Shown here: piece by piece, positions 8,950 to 16,648 of the stretch | Numbering within the stretch: the stretch's first letter is position 1 | Layout of the letters: each line of letters starts with the position of its first letter | Source of the DNA: CBDFLD01 sp965249005 | GTDB lineage: Bacteria > Acidobacteriota > UBA6911 | Reading direction: 5' to 3' | DNA: 64,000 bases | Assembly (NCBI GenBank): GCA_965249005.1 | Contig: CBDFLD010000021.1 | Span: forward strand, 744,001-808,000 | Translations under genes and position numbers: made by a program | The notes under the pieces: model-generated | What the model saw: only the letters and a program-made list of their open reading frames with translations | Told to the model about the DNA's origin: nothing | The model's database searches: none

Positions 8950-11111
8950 TTGCCACCCACAGAAAAAGCCAGCAACACGTTGCCCGGCATTCCACCCCAG
9001 AAGCCGTAGCCGGAATTGACGTAGAGCATGCCGTCCACCAATGTGGGACCCGCGGCATCCAGGGAGCCTCCTCGCGCGGTCAATCCGTTGATGGTTTCGT
9101 ATTCGCGAACTGTATCGACGTCCCAGAGAATGGAACCGTCTTGACTCGAGTAGGCACGCAAGTGGCCGTCTATGGACCCGGAAAAGACAACCCCAGGAAT
9201 CATGGTTACGGCCGCTGATTGTGCGGGACTGCACGGTCTCCGATCGCCGCAGCCGGGTGGCGGCGAATACCAGGCCTTTTTTCCTGTGGCGACATGCAGC
9301 GCATACAAGCCACCACCAATGATCGGATCGTAGCGGATTTCCCTACCAAGTTCCGGATGTTCCACCATCTCCCCTGTCATGTCCGATACAGCAACGTACA
9401 TCTTTCGATCATCGGCTGCCGAACCCCACTGGACACCGCCCTGGATACCACCCTTTCCAACACGGACTTGCCAGAGGATTTCACCGCTTCGATCGGGATC
9501 CAGGGCATGGACGATCCCGGACTTTTGGCCGATCAGCAAAGCTCTTTTTCCATTGGGTAAAGACACAAGCTGCCAGTTTTCCACTTGACTTGTTATTACG
9601 GTGAAGAGAACTCCATTGTCGCCACGTAAGATATGTGGAAACCCATGTGCTATTTCTCCCCGTTCGGCATCCAGCGTGGTTAGAACCTCAGCCTTGCCGC
9701 CCGCGGCTGGAAGACGAAATAGCCCCGCATTCATGGATCCAACGATAATGTGATCGTCGTTTCCCCAACTTGCGCCCCCGAAGCCCTGAAAGTCCCACAA
9801 GGTGGCTGGCACACCACCTTGGATCGACACCTTTTTCAGTCCGCCCAAATCAAAAAAGCCGATTTGACTACCATCCGGCGAGAAAAAGGGGGCGTACGCG
9901 AATCTGCCCTCTGTGCCACGGATTGGAATCGCTTCCAGTTGAGCCAGCTCGCGCAGATAGAGCTGCATTTCGTTCGGCGCTGTTCGCGCGACGTACACGA
10001 TGCGTTTCCCGTCCGGTGAAATCGATACGTCTGGAAAAACAGCTTCAATCGACAACGGTGCATCCTCGGACGGCTCGACAGCAAAGCGGGTGACTTGACG
10101 TTGCACTTCAGGAGGCCGCGGCCTTAGATTCCAGATGCCGAGCACACCAATAACCACGCCGATTACGGCCGCCCCTATGATTCCCCCCAACAGATGGGCA
10201 CGGTATCTGCGACGGCTGACGACTGGTTCCGTGGCTGCTGTTTGCGAGTCTCCTTCAGCAATCCACTGCAATTCCAGCGTCACATCTCGTGCTGTTTGAA
10301 ACCGATCATCCCGATCTTTGGCCAGACATCTCCTGACGATGTGCTCGAGCGCAGGTGGCGTCATGGGTTGGAGAGTCGAGATCGGTGCAGGGTCCGAGGT
10401 CATGATCGCGCCGATCAGACTCGCCTGGCTTTTCCCCTCGAATGCCTTGCGCCCCGTCGCCATCTCATGGACAACCGCGCCGAATGCAAAGATGTCCGTC
10501 CTGGCATCAGCTTCCTTCCCTTCCAGCTGTTCGGGAGCCATGTACTGAAATGTCCCCAGTATGGTTCCTGCACCGGTCAAACTTCGATTCTCCGTGGGGA
10601 GTGCCGACAACGCCTCGCCCTGACCAGACTCTGCGGGCCTCAACTTCGCCAAGCCAAAGTCCAGAAGTTTTGCCCCCGACTTTGTCACCATGATGTTGCC
10701 GGGCTTCAGGTCGCGATGCACCACTCCCTGTCGATGCGCCTTGTCGAGAGCATCTGAAATCTCGATGGCGTAGCGCAGAACCTGATCGGTTTGCAGCGGC
10801 CTCTTGGCCAACCTGGCGGCCAGGGTCTCACCTTCCAGGTACTCCATGACCAGGTAGTCAATGCCATCTTGTTGACCGACATCGTGAAGGGTGCAGATGT
10901 GCGGATGGTTCAGGCTTGAGACAGCCCTCGCCTCGCGTTCGAACCGCTGGCGTAGCTCCGTGTCATCAGACAGATGAGAGGGCAAAACCTTGATCGCAAC
11001 CGTGCGATCAAGACGAGTATCCTTGGCACGATACACCTCTCCCATGCCTCCGGCGCCAATGGGCGAGAGGATCTCGTAAGGACCGAGTCTCGTTCCTTCG
11101 GGTAGAGCCAT
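8946..11111 (-). CDS. Chimeric membrane Ser/Thr kinase fused to a PQQ-dehydrogenase-like propeller (A2)
   Basis: Residues 1-~500 parallel kinase A1: MALPEGT start, GAGGMG, VAIK, HRDLKPGN, DFGLAKL, one transmembrane helix (HLLGGIIGAAVIGVVIGVLG) and part of the PD40 propeller. At about residue 500-510 (near base 9590) similarity to A1 ends. The remaining ~215 residues look like the C-terminal part of a PQQ-binding propeller of polyvinyl-alcohol-dehydrogenase type (GKRALLIGQKSGIVHALD, GGIQGGVQWGSAADD, SQDGSILWDVDTV). No heme-binding CxxCH motif is seen. The exported side is therefore a hybrid of two different propellers, probably from recombination. Whether it folds or binds PQQ is unknown. The stop lies inside a hairpin. 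The kinase call is firm and the dehydrogenase family assignment is by motif. Confidence 0.85.
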   Translation of the reverse strand: MALPEGTRLGPYEILSPIGAGGMGEVYRAKDTRLDRTVAIKVLPSHLSDDTELRQRFEREARAVSSLNHPHICTLHDVGQQDGIDYLVMEYLEGETLAARLAKRPLQTDQVLRYAIEISDALDKAHRQGVVHRDLKPGNIMVTKSGAKLLDFGLAKLRPAESGQGEALSALPTENRSLTGAGTILGTFQYMAPEQLEGKEADARTDIFAFGAVVHEMATGRKAFEGKSQASLIGAIMTSDPAPISTLQPMTPPALEHIVRRCLAKDRDDRFQTARDVTLELQWIAEGDSQTAATEPVVSRRRYRAHLLGGIIGAAVIGVVIGVLGIWNLRPRPPEVQRQVTRFAVEPSEDAPLSIEAVFPDVSISPDGKRIVYVARTAPNEMQLYLRELAQLEAIPIRGTEGRFAYAPFFSPDGSQIGFFDLGGLKKVSIQGGVPATLWDFQGFGGASWGNDDHIIVGSMNAGLFRLPAAGGKAEVLTTLDAERGEIAHGFPHILRGDNGVLFTVITSQVENWQLVSLPNGKRALLIGQKSGIVHALDPDRSGEILWQVRVGKGGIQGGVQWGSAADDRKMYVAVSDMTGEMVEHPELGREIRYDPIIGGGLYALHVATGKKAWYSPPPGCGDRRPCSPAQSAAVTMIPGVVFSGSIDGHLRAYSSQDGSILWDVDTVREYETINGLTARGGSLDAAGPTLVDGMLYVNSGYGFWGGMPGNVLLAFSVGGK

Positions 11112-11158
11112 GGCGGCTCCTTAGTTTTTGTTGGGTCCCAAGCTGACGGTAGGATAGC

Positions 11159-11230
11159 AGACGCTAGCGTCTACGGGCAGAAAAGTTTCGAAAGTTGGCT
11201 ATGAAAAAAGCCGCTCACGGCGTGAGCGGC
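11159..11230. repeat. Palindromes upstream of kinase A2
   Basis: A 14-bp palindrome AGACGCTAGCGTCT lies at 11159-11172. A full copy of the dispersed element, arms GCCGCTCAC and GTGAGCGGC around GGC, lies at 11210-11230, just after the stop of the next gene and followed by CTAC. Confidence 0.85.
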
Positions 11231-11236
11231 CTACGG

Positions 11237-11905
11237 CTACTCCTTGACCAGTCCGGCCTTTCTCATCTGTTTCCCTGCGGCCTTGACGAGGTCTTTGACG
11301 AACTTTCGGATCTCCTTGGGGTTGGTGGTTTCACTCATTCCCGCCCAGAGCAGCGTGTCTTCGTCAACGGAGTAAACCAATGTTTCGACCGAAAGGACCG
11401 TGTCGCTACCGGCGTATACCGGCGTGTAGGCGGCAGCCCACCCGTGGTGCCAGTAACCCCAAAAGCTGGGATAGTAGGGTGCCGCGTACCAGGCCATGCC
11501 CAAGGAGTAACGGGCTTTCTGCCTCTCATCCACGACCCGAATCATGATGGCGGCGGTGATCTTCGCCCGCTGCAAGAACTTCCTGGCTTTCTCCAAGTCC
11601 TTGGCTAGCTCACCGGGCAAAACGATATGGCCGGCGATGCAATCGACGCCCCGTCGCCGCATCTCGGCTGCGAGCGTCTCCTCTGGTCCCAGACGCATGC
11701 TGTCATCCGCACTGACCACAAAGACCGCCACCTTTTCTCCAGATACGTCGATCACGGCAGCGTTTGGATTCTTCCAAGTCGAGACAAACCGGGTTGATCC
11801 CGCGCCAAGCGATCCCGCGCCAAGCGATCCCGCGACAAGCGACCCCGCGATCATCAGTGTCGTGGTTAGCACGGAAGCGCCGACCATTCGAAAACAGAGT
11901 TTCAT
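11237..11905 (-). CDS. Exported protein of unknown function with repeat-expanded signal region
   Basis: I place the start at the ATG at 11905, preceded by a GAGGTAG ribosome site, giving MKLCFRMVGASVLTTTL and a hydrophobic signal segment. The signal is followed by the repeated peptide AGSLG, encoded by 15-bp tandem repeats. The mature part has alpha/beta character: FVSTWKNPNAAVIDVSGEKVAVFVV, then MRLGPEETLAAEMRRRGVDCIAGH, then an aromatic segment YAAPYYPSFWGYWHHGWA and a C-terminal basic helix. The TWKNP start and internal layout recall DUF4136-like envelope lipoproteins, but no lipobox is visible and I do not assign a family. It lies 23 bases downstream of another exported protein gene in the same direction. 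It is probably periplasmic or outer-membrane associated. Confidence 0.65.
   Translation of the reverse strand: MKLCFRMVGASVLTTTLMIAGSLVAGSLGAGSLGAGSTRFVSTWKNPNAAVIDVSGEKVAVFVVSADDSMRLGPEETLAAEMRRRGVDCIAGHIVLPGELAKDLEKARKFLQRAKITAAIMIRVVDERQKARYSLGMAWYAAPYYPSFWGYWHHGWAAAYTPVYAGSDTVLSVETLVYSVDEDTLLWAGMSETTNPKEIRKFVKDLVKAAGKQMRKAGLVKE
11796..11850. repeat. 15-bp in-frame tandem repeat in a signal-peptide region
   Basis: Three units of GATCCCGCGCCAAGC, the third with one change, and a partial fourth encode repeated Ala-Gly-Ser-Leu residues. The 12-base core CCGCGCCAAGCG also occurs in a tandem repeat inside the PilZ gene at 47445. Confidence 0.85.
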
Positions 11906-11928
11906 TTCTACCTCGCTGTATAGTCTCG

Positions 11929-12858
11929 CTAATCCGCGTCCGGTGGTCTTTTCCAATCGGGGAAATCACGCCCGAAAGCCCCGAGTAGTTTCTCAGGGTC
12001 GTTTTCCATGAAGTAGAGCTTTCCACGGGTTACGGCGCGATCGGTCTCCGGATCGTAGTTGGCTGCCATCATGGGATTGGGGTGGATACAGGAAATGAAG
12101 AGCTGACCCAGACTGTGGCAATCGGGCCAGGCAAAGGCGCTCATGAAGCGCTTGTCCTGAGATACCACACCCATGATGGGGTAAACCGGACGGTCCGGGC
12201 TCAATGGGCGTTTTCCATAGAACGTATGGACAAAATCCGCGTGTTCTCGCCATGTCGGCACGTACGTCTGTACCCATGGTTTCGTTGCTCTGCCGCGAGC
12301 GGAGTAGGGATTGTCTCTGGGATCCACGCTGGGAATACGGACGGTATCGATCAGTCGCGTCAGCCCTCGATCCAGCAGAACAAAGCTTCGGCCGATGAAA
12401 TCCTCCAAGTAGCTTTCGTCGAACTTGTCTTTCTTGTTCCCGAACGCGCTCGATCGCTGATACGTGATGCACATGTTGGCAATCGGGACCTTTGCGATGG
12501 ACTCCGGGTCAGGCCCCGTCAACGCCACTGTCATGACGACACCGTCGGGTTCCGGCTCGAAACTACTCTCCAGTCTATTTCCCCCGTACTCGTGAACGAG
12601 AAAAATTTTGCCGTCTCTTTCGACTATTTGCTCGGGCTGCTTGAATTCGTTCTCGTAGCACCAGAGATCGACCATGCCCCCTTCAATCGCAGGTGCCGTG
12701 ATAGTGACAAATACTCTTTCCCCATTCTGGCGCTGCTCCTTGAATATGCGGAGCGTGGGGAATACGCCAAGCGTGGGCGCGTCACTCTCGACGGGTAACT
12801 CCTGTTTGAGACAGCTCGACAGAAACAACGGGAGCAAAAAGAGCAACAGCTTTGGCAT
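11929..12858 (-). CDS. Predicted lipoprotein of unknown function
   Basis: Starting at the ATG at 12858 the product is MPKLLLFLLPLFLSSCLKQ. This is a clear lipoprotein signal with a lipobox ending in Cys at about residue 16, so the protein should be anchored in the outer membrane or inner-membrane periplasmic face. The ~290-residue mature part holds no motif I recognise. Notable pieces are VFVTITAPAIEGGMVDLWCY, a mid-section rich in acidic and aromatic residues (DESYLEDFIGRSFVLLDRGL), WREHADFVHTFYGKRPL, and cysteines near the C-terminus. It is followed 23 bases later by the exported protein at 11237-11905, so the two are likely co-transcribed. Divergent from it is the sulfatase gene. Function unknown. 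Confidence 0.7.
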   Translation of the reverse strand: MPKLLLFLLPLFLSSCLKQELPVESDAPTLGVFPTLRIFKEQRQNGERVFVTITAPAIEGGMVDLWCYENEFKQPEQIVERDGKIFLVHEYGGNRLESSFEPEPDGVVMTVALTGPDPESIAKVPIANMCITYQRSSAFGNKKDKFDESYLEDFIGRSFVLLDRGLTRLIDTVRIPSVDPRDNPYSARGRATKPWVQTYVPTWREHADFVHTFYGKRPLSPDRPVYPIMGVVSQDKRFMSAFAWPDCHSLGQLFISCIHPNPMMAANYDPETDRAVTRGKLYFMENDPEKLLGAFGRDFPDWKRPPDAD

Positions 12859-13065
12859 CAATGATCCTTTTCACTCGTAAACTAATGGACAAGCAACCAC
12901 GAGTGGCGTTTTTGATCGGATCAAAGTATACCGTGTCGTGTTGTCCCTACACTAGCTCACAAATCGGGCATGCCGGTGGCGCGCTGCGGTGGCCGGTTGT
13001 ACAATTGGCACCTCGACCATGCCTTGCTCGGGTAACGACCCGGAGAAAACCTCGGAGAAAAAAGG

Positions 13066-14502
13066 ATGACACGACTGCTCAGTTTGATGCCGGCCTTCTG
13101 CCTTTTTTGCGCTTGTGGCGCTTCATCTCCAGAGCCTCAGCAAAACCCGGCAGCACGCCAGCCCAACATCATTCTCATTCTGGCGGACGATATCGGCTGG
13201 ACTGACCTTGCTTCCTACGGAAGCGAGTACTACGAAACACCTTTCATCGACGAACTCGCTCGGCAAGGCATGAAGTTCACCGATGCCTACGCGAGCGCAT
13301 CGCAGTGTGCGCCCACACGCGCGTGCTTGATCAGTGGCCGCGATACTCCACACCATGGAATCTGGGCAGTCTCCCGCATACGTGGATTGGAGAAATTCCG
13401 AAAGATGGTTCCGCCTCCGAACGAAACGAGGCTGCCTCTCGGCGAGGTGACTCTGGCCGATGCCATGCATGCTGCCGGTTACCGCACCGGCATGTACGGA
13501 AAATGGCACCTGGGCACCGACGATGATGCGTACCTTCCTTCGAAACGTGGGTTCGAAGAAGCGATCACTTTTCCGGATTTGTACCGTTATTTCGGATTCA
13601 CGACGAACCCCCCCATGGACATCGCACCTGGGACATACCTGACAGACTTCCTGACCGATCAGGCACTCGGGTTCATCGAAAAGAACCAAGCCCGGCCCTT
13701 CTTTCTCTATTTGCCGCATTTCGCCGTGCACTCTCCGATCGTGGCCAAGCAAGATTTGATTGCAAAATACGAGAAGAAAGACCCGGTCGGGGGACATCGA
13801 GACCCAGTCTACGCGGCCATGATTGAAAGCCTGGACGAAAGCGTCGGCCGTATCATGGCCAAGGTGGACGAGCTCGATCTCAGTGAAAACACGGTCGTCA
13901 TCTTTTACTCGGACAACGGCGGGGCCGGGGGATACGAGCGCGACGGGATCGAATGGTTTAGCCCGACTTCCAACGTTCCCTTGCGCGGCGGCAAGGGTAT
14001 GCTCTACGAGGGCGGCGTACGGGTGCCGCTCGTCGTTCGGTGGCCAGGAGTCGTTGAGCCAGGGACTCAGTGCAACCAACCGGTCACGAGCACAGACTTT
14101 TTCCCCACTTTTCTGGAACTGGCAGGTCGAGAAGCGGAGGCGCTTCTCCCGCCGGAACACAAACTAGACGGCGTCAGCATGGTGCCGTTGCTCAAGAATC
14201 CGACGGCCTCTCTGAAGCGAGAGGCGATCTATTGGCACTACCCAAGTTACCTGCAGGCTGTTGTCGAGGATGGCAGCTGGAGAATCACACCATCGGGCGC
14301 GATCCGGAGCGGCGACTACAAGCTGATCGAGTTCTTCGAGGACGGCCGCCTGGAGCTCTACAACCTCGAGAATGATCTCGGCGAGGAGACTAATCTGGCC
14401 CAGCAGATGCCGGACAAGGCCCGCGAGCTGCATGAGAAGCTGCTGGCATGGCGCACCCGGACCAATGCACCGATGCCGGAAATGAAATCGGACTCCGAAT
14501 GA
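13066..14502 (+). CDS. Secreted or lipid-anchored sulfatase
   Basis: The protein has the sulfatase fold signature: metal-binding DD in ILADDIGWTDLASYG (residues ~41-42), and the maturation motif CAPTR at Cys81, the Cys converted to formylglycine. The following RACLISGR, GKWHLG and YSDNGGAG (second metal cluster) also fit. It should hydrolyse sulfate esters in the periplasm or at the surface. The N-terminus MTRLLSLMPAFCLFCACG is a signal peptide, probably of lipoprotein type. The start is supported by purine-rich GGAGAAAAAAGG just upstream. Its stop overlaps the start of the next gene as ATGA, indicating translational coupling with a CocE-type hydrolase. A formylglycine-generating enzyme is not in the window. 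The natural substrate is not predictable from sequence alone. Confidence 0.9.
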   Translation: MTRLLSLMPAFCLFCACGASSPEPQQNPAARQPNIILILADDIGWTDLASYGSEYYETPFIDELARQGMKFTDAYASASQCAPTRACLISGRDTPHHGIWAVSRIRGLEKFRKMVPPPNETRLPLGEVTLADAMHAAGYRTGMYGKWHLGTDDDAYLPSKRGFEEAITFPDLYRYFGFTTNPPMDIAPGTYLTDFLTDQALGFIEKNQARPFFLYLPHFAVHSPIVAKQDLIAKYEKKDPVGGHRDPVYAAMIESLDESVGRIMAKVDELDLSENTVVIFYSDNGGAGGYERDGIEWFSPTSNVPLRGGKGMLYEGGVRVPLVVRWPGVVEPGTQCNQPVTSTDFFPTFLELAGREAEALLPPEHKLDGVSMVPLLKNPTASLKREAIYWHYPSYLQAVVEDGSWRITPSGAIRSGDYKLIEFFEDGRLELYNLENDLGEETNLAQQMPDKARELHEKLLAWRTRTNAPMPEMKSDSE

Positions 14503-15578
14503 AACGACTGTTCCCCGCCAAGAGCATCTTGTCGACTTGCAGCGTGGTCGTTTTCTTCAGCCTGTTCTTTTTGAGCTGCGGGCCAACCGAAACCGACGAC
14601 GCGAGCAGCGACACAAAAGTATCCAAGTTTGGAGAATATATCGGCTACTCCGAACCCATTTATGACACATGGGTTCGGGACTCGCTCTACGTGCCGATGC
14701 GCGATGGCGTCAAGATGGCCATCGACATCTACCGGCCCGCTGTCGAGGGAAAGCCCGTCGAGGAGGCCATGCCGGTTGTATGGCAGCAGATGCGGTACTG
14801 GCGGGCCACACGTATGCCGGATGGGACTTTAAAAACGCCGCTCGACCGACCAGGTGTTTACCGCAACCTGGTTCGGCACGGATATGTCTTCGTCATGGCG
14901 GATGTACGAGGCGCGGGCGCCTCGTACGGATACTACTACGGACCCATGTCCGGAATCGAAACGCGCGACTCCTATGACATCACCGAATGGATCGCAGATC
15001 AGCCCTGGAGCGACGGCAACGTCGGGATGACCGGCGTCTCCTACGGCGGGATGACTCAGCTGATGGCCATGAGCGAGGCTCCGCCGAGCTTGAAGGCAAT
15101 CTTTCCGGCCATGGCGGGATTCGACGATTATCAGTTGGCCGCGCCCGGGGGCGTGTTCCGCAAGGCCTGGATCGTGGCCTGGAAGAACAACGTAGACAAT
15201 CTGGATGGCGTCTCGCGGCCTGATGGCGAGTTACACGAGCGACGGATGGTTGCCCCGGTGGATGGAGACTCCAGCGGTGAGCTCCTGGCCGAGGCGCGGG
15301 CGGAGCGACTGCGCAACCCTTCGCCGGGTCTGCCATCGGATGAGGCACTGCTGGCGGACTACCGGTACCGCGACAGCCATCCGATGTTTCGCGAACGTCA
15401 ACTCGAATGGAGCAACAGCCTGGCCGTTTACCTCGATTCGATGAACGCTTCAGGAATTCCGGTCTACTACTGGGGGGGGCTGGCAGGATTGTTATGCGCT
15501 CGACGCCGTGCAGTGGTTCGTGAGCCTGACGGTTGCTACCAAGCTGACCATCGGACCCTGGACCCACAGCGCCAATGA
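14499..15578 (+). CDS. CocE/NonD-family hydrolase, N-terminal part before frameshift
   Basis: The frame begins at an ATG overlapping the sulfatase stop. It encodes a lipoprotein signal (FFSLFFLSCGPT, Cys27) and the alpha/beta-hydrolase half of a CocE/NonD (X-Pro dipeptidyl-peptidase S15-like) enzyme. YVPMRDGVKMAIDIYRP, MADVRGAGAS and the nucleophile elbow GVSYGGM (Ser181) are all present. The family cleaves esters or acyl-peptide bonds. At a run of eight G (15472-15479) the frame departs from the family. With seven G it would read YYWGGWQDCYALDAVQWFV and join the second half. The reading given here after 15480 (LLCARRRAVV) is therefore out of frame. Either the gene is interrupted, it is switchable, or the run length is miscalled. 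Confidence 0.8.
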   Translation: MKRLFPAKSILSTCSVVVFFSLFFLSCGPTETDDASSDTKVSKFGEYIGYSEPIYDTWVRDSLYVPMRDGVKMAIDIYRPAVEGKPVEEAMPVVWQQMRYWRATRMPDGTLKTPLDRPGVYRNLVRHGYVFVMADVRGAGASYGYYYGPMSGIETRDSYDITEWIADQPWSDGNVGMTGVSYGGMTQLMAMSEAPPSLKAIFPAMAGFDDYQLAAPGGVFRKAWIVAWKNNVDNLDGVSRPDGELHERRMVAPVDGDSSGELLAEARAERLRNPSPGLPSDEALLADYRYRDSHPMFRERQLEWSNSLAVYLDSMNASGIPVYYWGGLAGLLCARRRAVVREPDGCYQADHRTLDPQRQ

Positions 15579-16455
15579 GAAGAATGATCCCAGAGCGGAC
15601 GCGTCAACCCGCCTCCGGATGACCGAATCGATTCGCTGGTACGATTATTGGCTAAAGGGTATCCAAAACGGTGTCCTGGATGAGCCGCGGCTGCACTACG
15701 CCGTCATGGACAGCAAGGAATCATGGACGTGGCGGTCTACTGATGTCTGGCCCCCGCGGGATGCCGTCTCTCGTAGCTACTACTTTGACGGTGGACCATC
15801 CGGCAGCATCGATTCGGTCAACGACGGGGTCCTCACGACCGAGGCTCCCGCGGGCGAGTCGGGGCAGGATTTTTTCGCGGTAGATTACACGGCAACCTCG
15901 GGCAACCACACCCGCTGGTACGATGCCGCCGGTGGTGGCCCGCTACATTATCCGGACATGGCCTCCAACGACTGCAAGGGCCTGACCTACACCACGCCTC
16001 CGCTCGAGCAAGATCTCGTGGTGGTGGGTCACCCGGTTGTGCGGCTCTTCGTCACATCCACGGCTGAAGATGGAGAATTCAACGTCTACCTGGAAGAGGT
16101 GGACCCGACCGGCGCCTCCCAGTATCTGACCGACGGGGTGCTACAGGCCTCTCACCGCCAATTGGGAACGCCGCCGTACAACCACCTGGGACTTCCCTGG
16201 CATGAATCCACACAAGCGGCGGTGGAGGCCACTCCGGCTTTGTCTTCCGGTATTTTCGAGCTGCGCATCGATCTTCAACCCGTCGCGAACCTGTTCGAGG
16301 CGGGTCATCGCATACGGATTGCGATCTCGGGGGCGGATGCGGATAATTCGTTCGGCGAATCAGTCTCCCTGCCGCCCACCGTCACCGTTTTTCGCAATCG
16401 CGACCACGTTTCGCAATTGAGCCTTCCGATCGCACCGGCGGCAGACACGCAATAG
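15508..16455 (+). CDS. CocE/NonD-family hydrolase, C-terminal part after frameshift
   Basis: This frame carries the second half of the same enzyme: MQWFVSLTVATKLTIGPWTH, where the His of GPWTH is the usual catalytic His. The X-Pro dipeptidyl-peptidase C-terminal jelly-roll follows (YYFDGGPSGSIDSVNDG, EQDLVVVGHPVVRLFV, FEAGHRIRIAISGADADN). It has no own ribosome site and begins inside the previous frame, so it is not an independent gene. Removing one G from the 15472-15479 run joins the halves into one ~650-residue lipoprotein of normal family length. Coupled to the sulfatase, it suggests joint breakdown of an esterified or sulfated extracellular substrate, which is inference. Confidence 0.8.
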   Translation: MQWFVSLTVATKLTIGPWTHSANEKNDPRADASTRLRMTESIRWYDYWLKGIQNGVLDEPRLHYAVMDSKESWTWRSTDVWPPRDAVSRSYYFDGGPSGSIDSVNDGVLTTEAPAGESGQDFFAVDYTATSGNHTRWYDAAGGGPLHYPDMASNDCKGLTYTTPPLEQDLVVVGHPVVRLFVTSTAEDGEFNVYLEEVDPTGASQYLTDGVLQASHRQLGTPPYNHLGLPWHESTQAAVEATPALSSGIFELRIDLQPVANLFEAGHRIRIAISGADADNSFGESVSLPPTVTVFRNRDHVSQLSLPIAPAADTQ

Positions 16456-16479
16456 CCGAGATACGCGTTGCGAATCGTT

Positions 16480-16496
16480 CCGCTAGCCGCTAGCGG
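16480..16496. repeat. Short palindrome after the CocE gene
   Basis: CCGCTAGC and GCTAGCGG flank one C, 24 bases past the hydrolase stop. It is related in position to the other intergenic palindromes but not in sequence. No T-run follows. Apart from this, the rest of the 190-base gap shows nothing recognisable. Confidence 0.6.
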
Positions 16497-16648
16497 TGGC
16501 ACCACGGTCGTGGGGCACCATCGCGGACCCGCTCGAATGGCGCATTTTTTTCTGTCGTTTGTGACGAACGCTAGGATACAATCATGTTCTAAGTTCAGGG
16601 GCAGGGCAGGTTAGATCAAGTTTTGTCAAGAAACTTGATGGAGTTCGT

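Noticed and set aside
8905..9058. Extension of kinase B2 upstream to 9058
   Set aside because: It would overlap the end of kinase A2, and the added residues have no kinase-family match. The start MIGKTISHYK at 8905 is shared with B1.
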